From JAIOHN01 sp038258185 (GTDB lineage Bacteria; Chloroflexota; Anaerolineae; Aggregatilineales; Phototrophicaceae), in NCBI GenBank assembly GCA_038258185.1, contig JBBSQD010000003.1:5526-69525 (forward strand): a stretch of DNA of 64,000 bases, written 5' to 3'. The translations under genes were made by a program, and so were the position numbers. Below, piece by piece: positions 63,284 through 64,000 of this stretch; the stretch's first letter is position 1, and every line of letters starts with the position of its first letter. A model generated the notes under the pieces. That model searched no databases. It saw only the letters and a program-made list of their open reading frames with translations, and was not told where the DNA came from.

Positions 63284-63952
63284 TTAGAGCGTGAGCAGAT
63301 ACGCGATGATGTCGTTCAGTTCCTGCTCTGTCCACAAATCCTCGTAAACCTGCGGCATGAGGTTTTCGGGATACGCACCACCCTCATCCGGCGGGACGAT
63401 AAAGGCATTGGGGTTGACAATCGAAATATGAAGATATTCGACTGGACCTTCACCTTCGACGCGGGTTCCCGCGCGTTCGGAGATGCCCATTAAACTGGGT
63501 CCGATCAGTCGGTTGGGATTGTCGATATTATGGCAGGTGGAGCAGGCAAAGCCCACTTCCGTCCGCAGCAGATGAAACAGTACATCACCGTTTGCCGGGT
63601 CACCCGCCGCTAATGCTGCGGCAATTTCGGCGTCAGCATCGCCGCCACCGCTGGCGCTGGAATCGGCTGCAATCGGGCTGGGGGTAAATGTGGCTGTCGC
63701 TGGTTCCGGTGTGTTTGTCGGTGGCTCAGCGGTCGCCGTGGGTGGGACATCTGTTGCTGTCAGCGGAATCGATGTTTCAGTCGGCAGGCTGGTGGCGGTG
63801 GCCGTCGGCGCGATAGAGGTTTCATAATCCAGGGTCACGGCCAGAGCTACCTGGGTTTCCTGAACTTCTGCTGCCCATTCCGGTGTCGCTACCGTACCAC
63901 AGGCTGCCAGCAGTACAGCCGCGATACCGAGTAAAATTGTATTGCGAATCAT
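63284..63952 (-). CDS. Cytochrome c lipoprotein
   Basis: A 222-residue lipoprotein. The signal peptide ends at lipobox LAAC with Cys18. A Pro/Thr-rich spacer (about 45-100) leads to a class-I-like cytochrome c domain (about 110-222) with the heme site CSTCH (137-141) and a likely axial Met199 in NLMPQVYEDL. The final helix ends ELNDIIAYLLTL, as in many small monoheme cytochromes. It should carry electrons outside the membrane, tethered by lipid. Redox partners are not in the window. The ribosome site is GAGAGG. Confidence 0.92.
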   Translation of the reverse strand: MIRNTILLGIAAVLLAACGTVATPEWAAEVQETQVALAVTLDYETSIAPTATATSLPTETSIPLTATDVPPTATAEPPTNTPEPATATFTPSPIAADSSASGGGDADAEIAAALAAGDPANGDVLFHLLRTEVGFACSTCHNIDNPNRLIGPSLMGISERAGTRVEGEGPVEYLHISIVNPNAFIVPPDEGGAYPENLMPQVYEDLWTEQELNDIIAYLLTL

Positions 63953-64000
63953 AGCTAAAATACGCCTCTCTGTGGATCTTGCTCTATTGTGAAGTCGTGA

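Overview
The window reads as chromosomal DNA of an uncultured or little-studied Chloroflexota bacterium, most likely of the Anaerolineae type. This is inferred from gene content, not from a marker gene. The pointers are secreted proteins with long Pro/Thr/Glu linkers joined to cohesin and dockerin modules, a GH57-based glycogen pathway, a serine hydroxymethyltransferase fused to a glycine-cleavage T-protein, AddA/AddB-type recombination proteins, and short palindromic repeats scattered between genes. I found no tRNA, rRNA, CRISPR array, transposase or phage gene.

Layout. 1-2.9 kb: a RibD/DHFR-like reductase, a GNAT acetyltransferase and two tandem S51 peptidases. 2.9-7.8 kb (minus): a secreted beta-helix protein and the 1054-residue GlyA-GcvT fusion; the beta-helix gene lies between two copies of the end of the fusion gene plus its terminator. 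8.1-12.5 kb: three genes forming a cohesin/dockerin surface module. 12.9-20.4 kb: an EF-G paralogue, a RimJ-like acetyltransferase, a cluster of palindromic repeats, FtsH, an unknown protein, a VOC protein and an AraC regulator. 20.4-26.1 kb: secreted WD40 and TPR proteins, more A/T-rich than their surroundings, on either side of a YyaL/DUF255 gene. 26.2-33.3 kb: an Eis-like acetyltransferase, a DEDDh exonuclease, unknown proteins, a lytic transglycosylase lipoprotein with a possible leaderless start, and a CheY-like regulator. 33.8-37.2 kb: a NatAB-type ABC exporter operon. 37.3-47.0 kb: glycogen metabolism (phosphorylase, two tiny CBM48 proteins, two GH57 enzymes, GlgC, GlgA). 47.1-49.4 kb: a histidine kinase and two divergent, related response regulators; the second heads an operon with a NERD-like membrane protein, AddB, AddA and a membrane protein (to 58.1 kb). 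58.1-64 kb: methylglyoxal synthase, a GT4 glycosyltransferase, a PHP phosphoesterase, a kinase-like sensor without its phosphoacceptor histidine, and a cytochrome c lipoprotein.

How they fit together. The glycogen genes form a complete store-and-release route: GlgC makes ADP-glucose, GlgA polymerises it, the GH57 enzyme branches it and the phosphorylase releases glucose-1-phosphate. The cohesin/dockerin genes look like a self-contained surface assembly: a membrane-anchored cohesin, a dockerin on a long spacer, and a large exported protein carrying both modules. That module, the GlyA-GcvT fusion and the two-component/AddAB operon are the parts most worth a closer look. Functions are assigned by reading motifs; no database search was possible.
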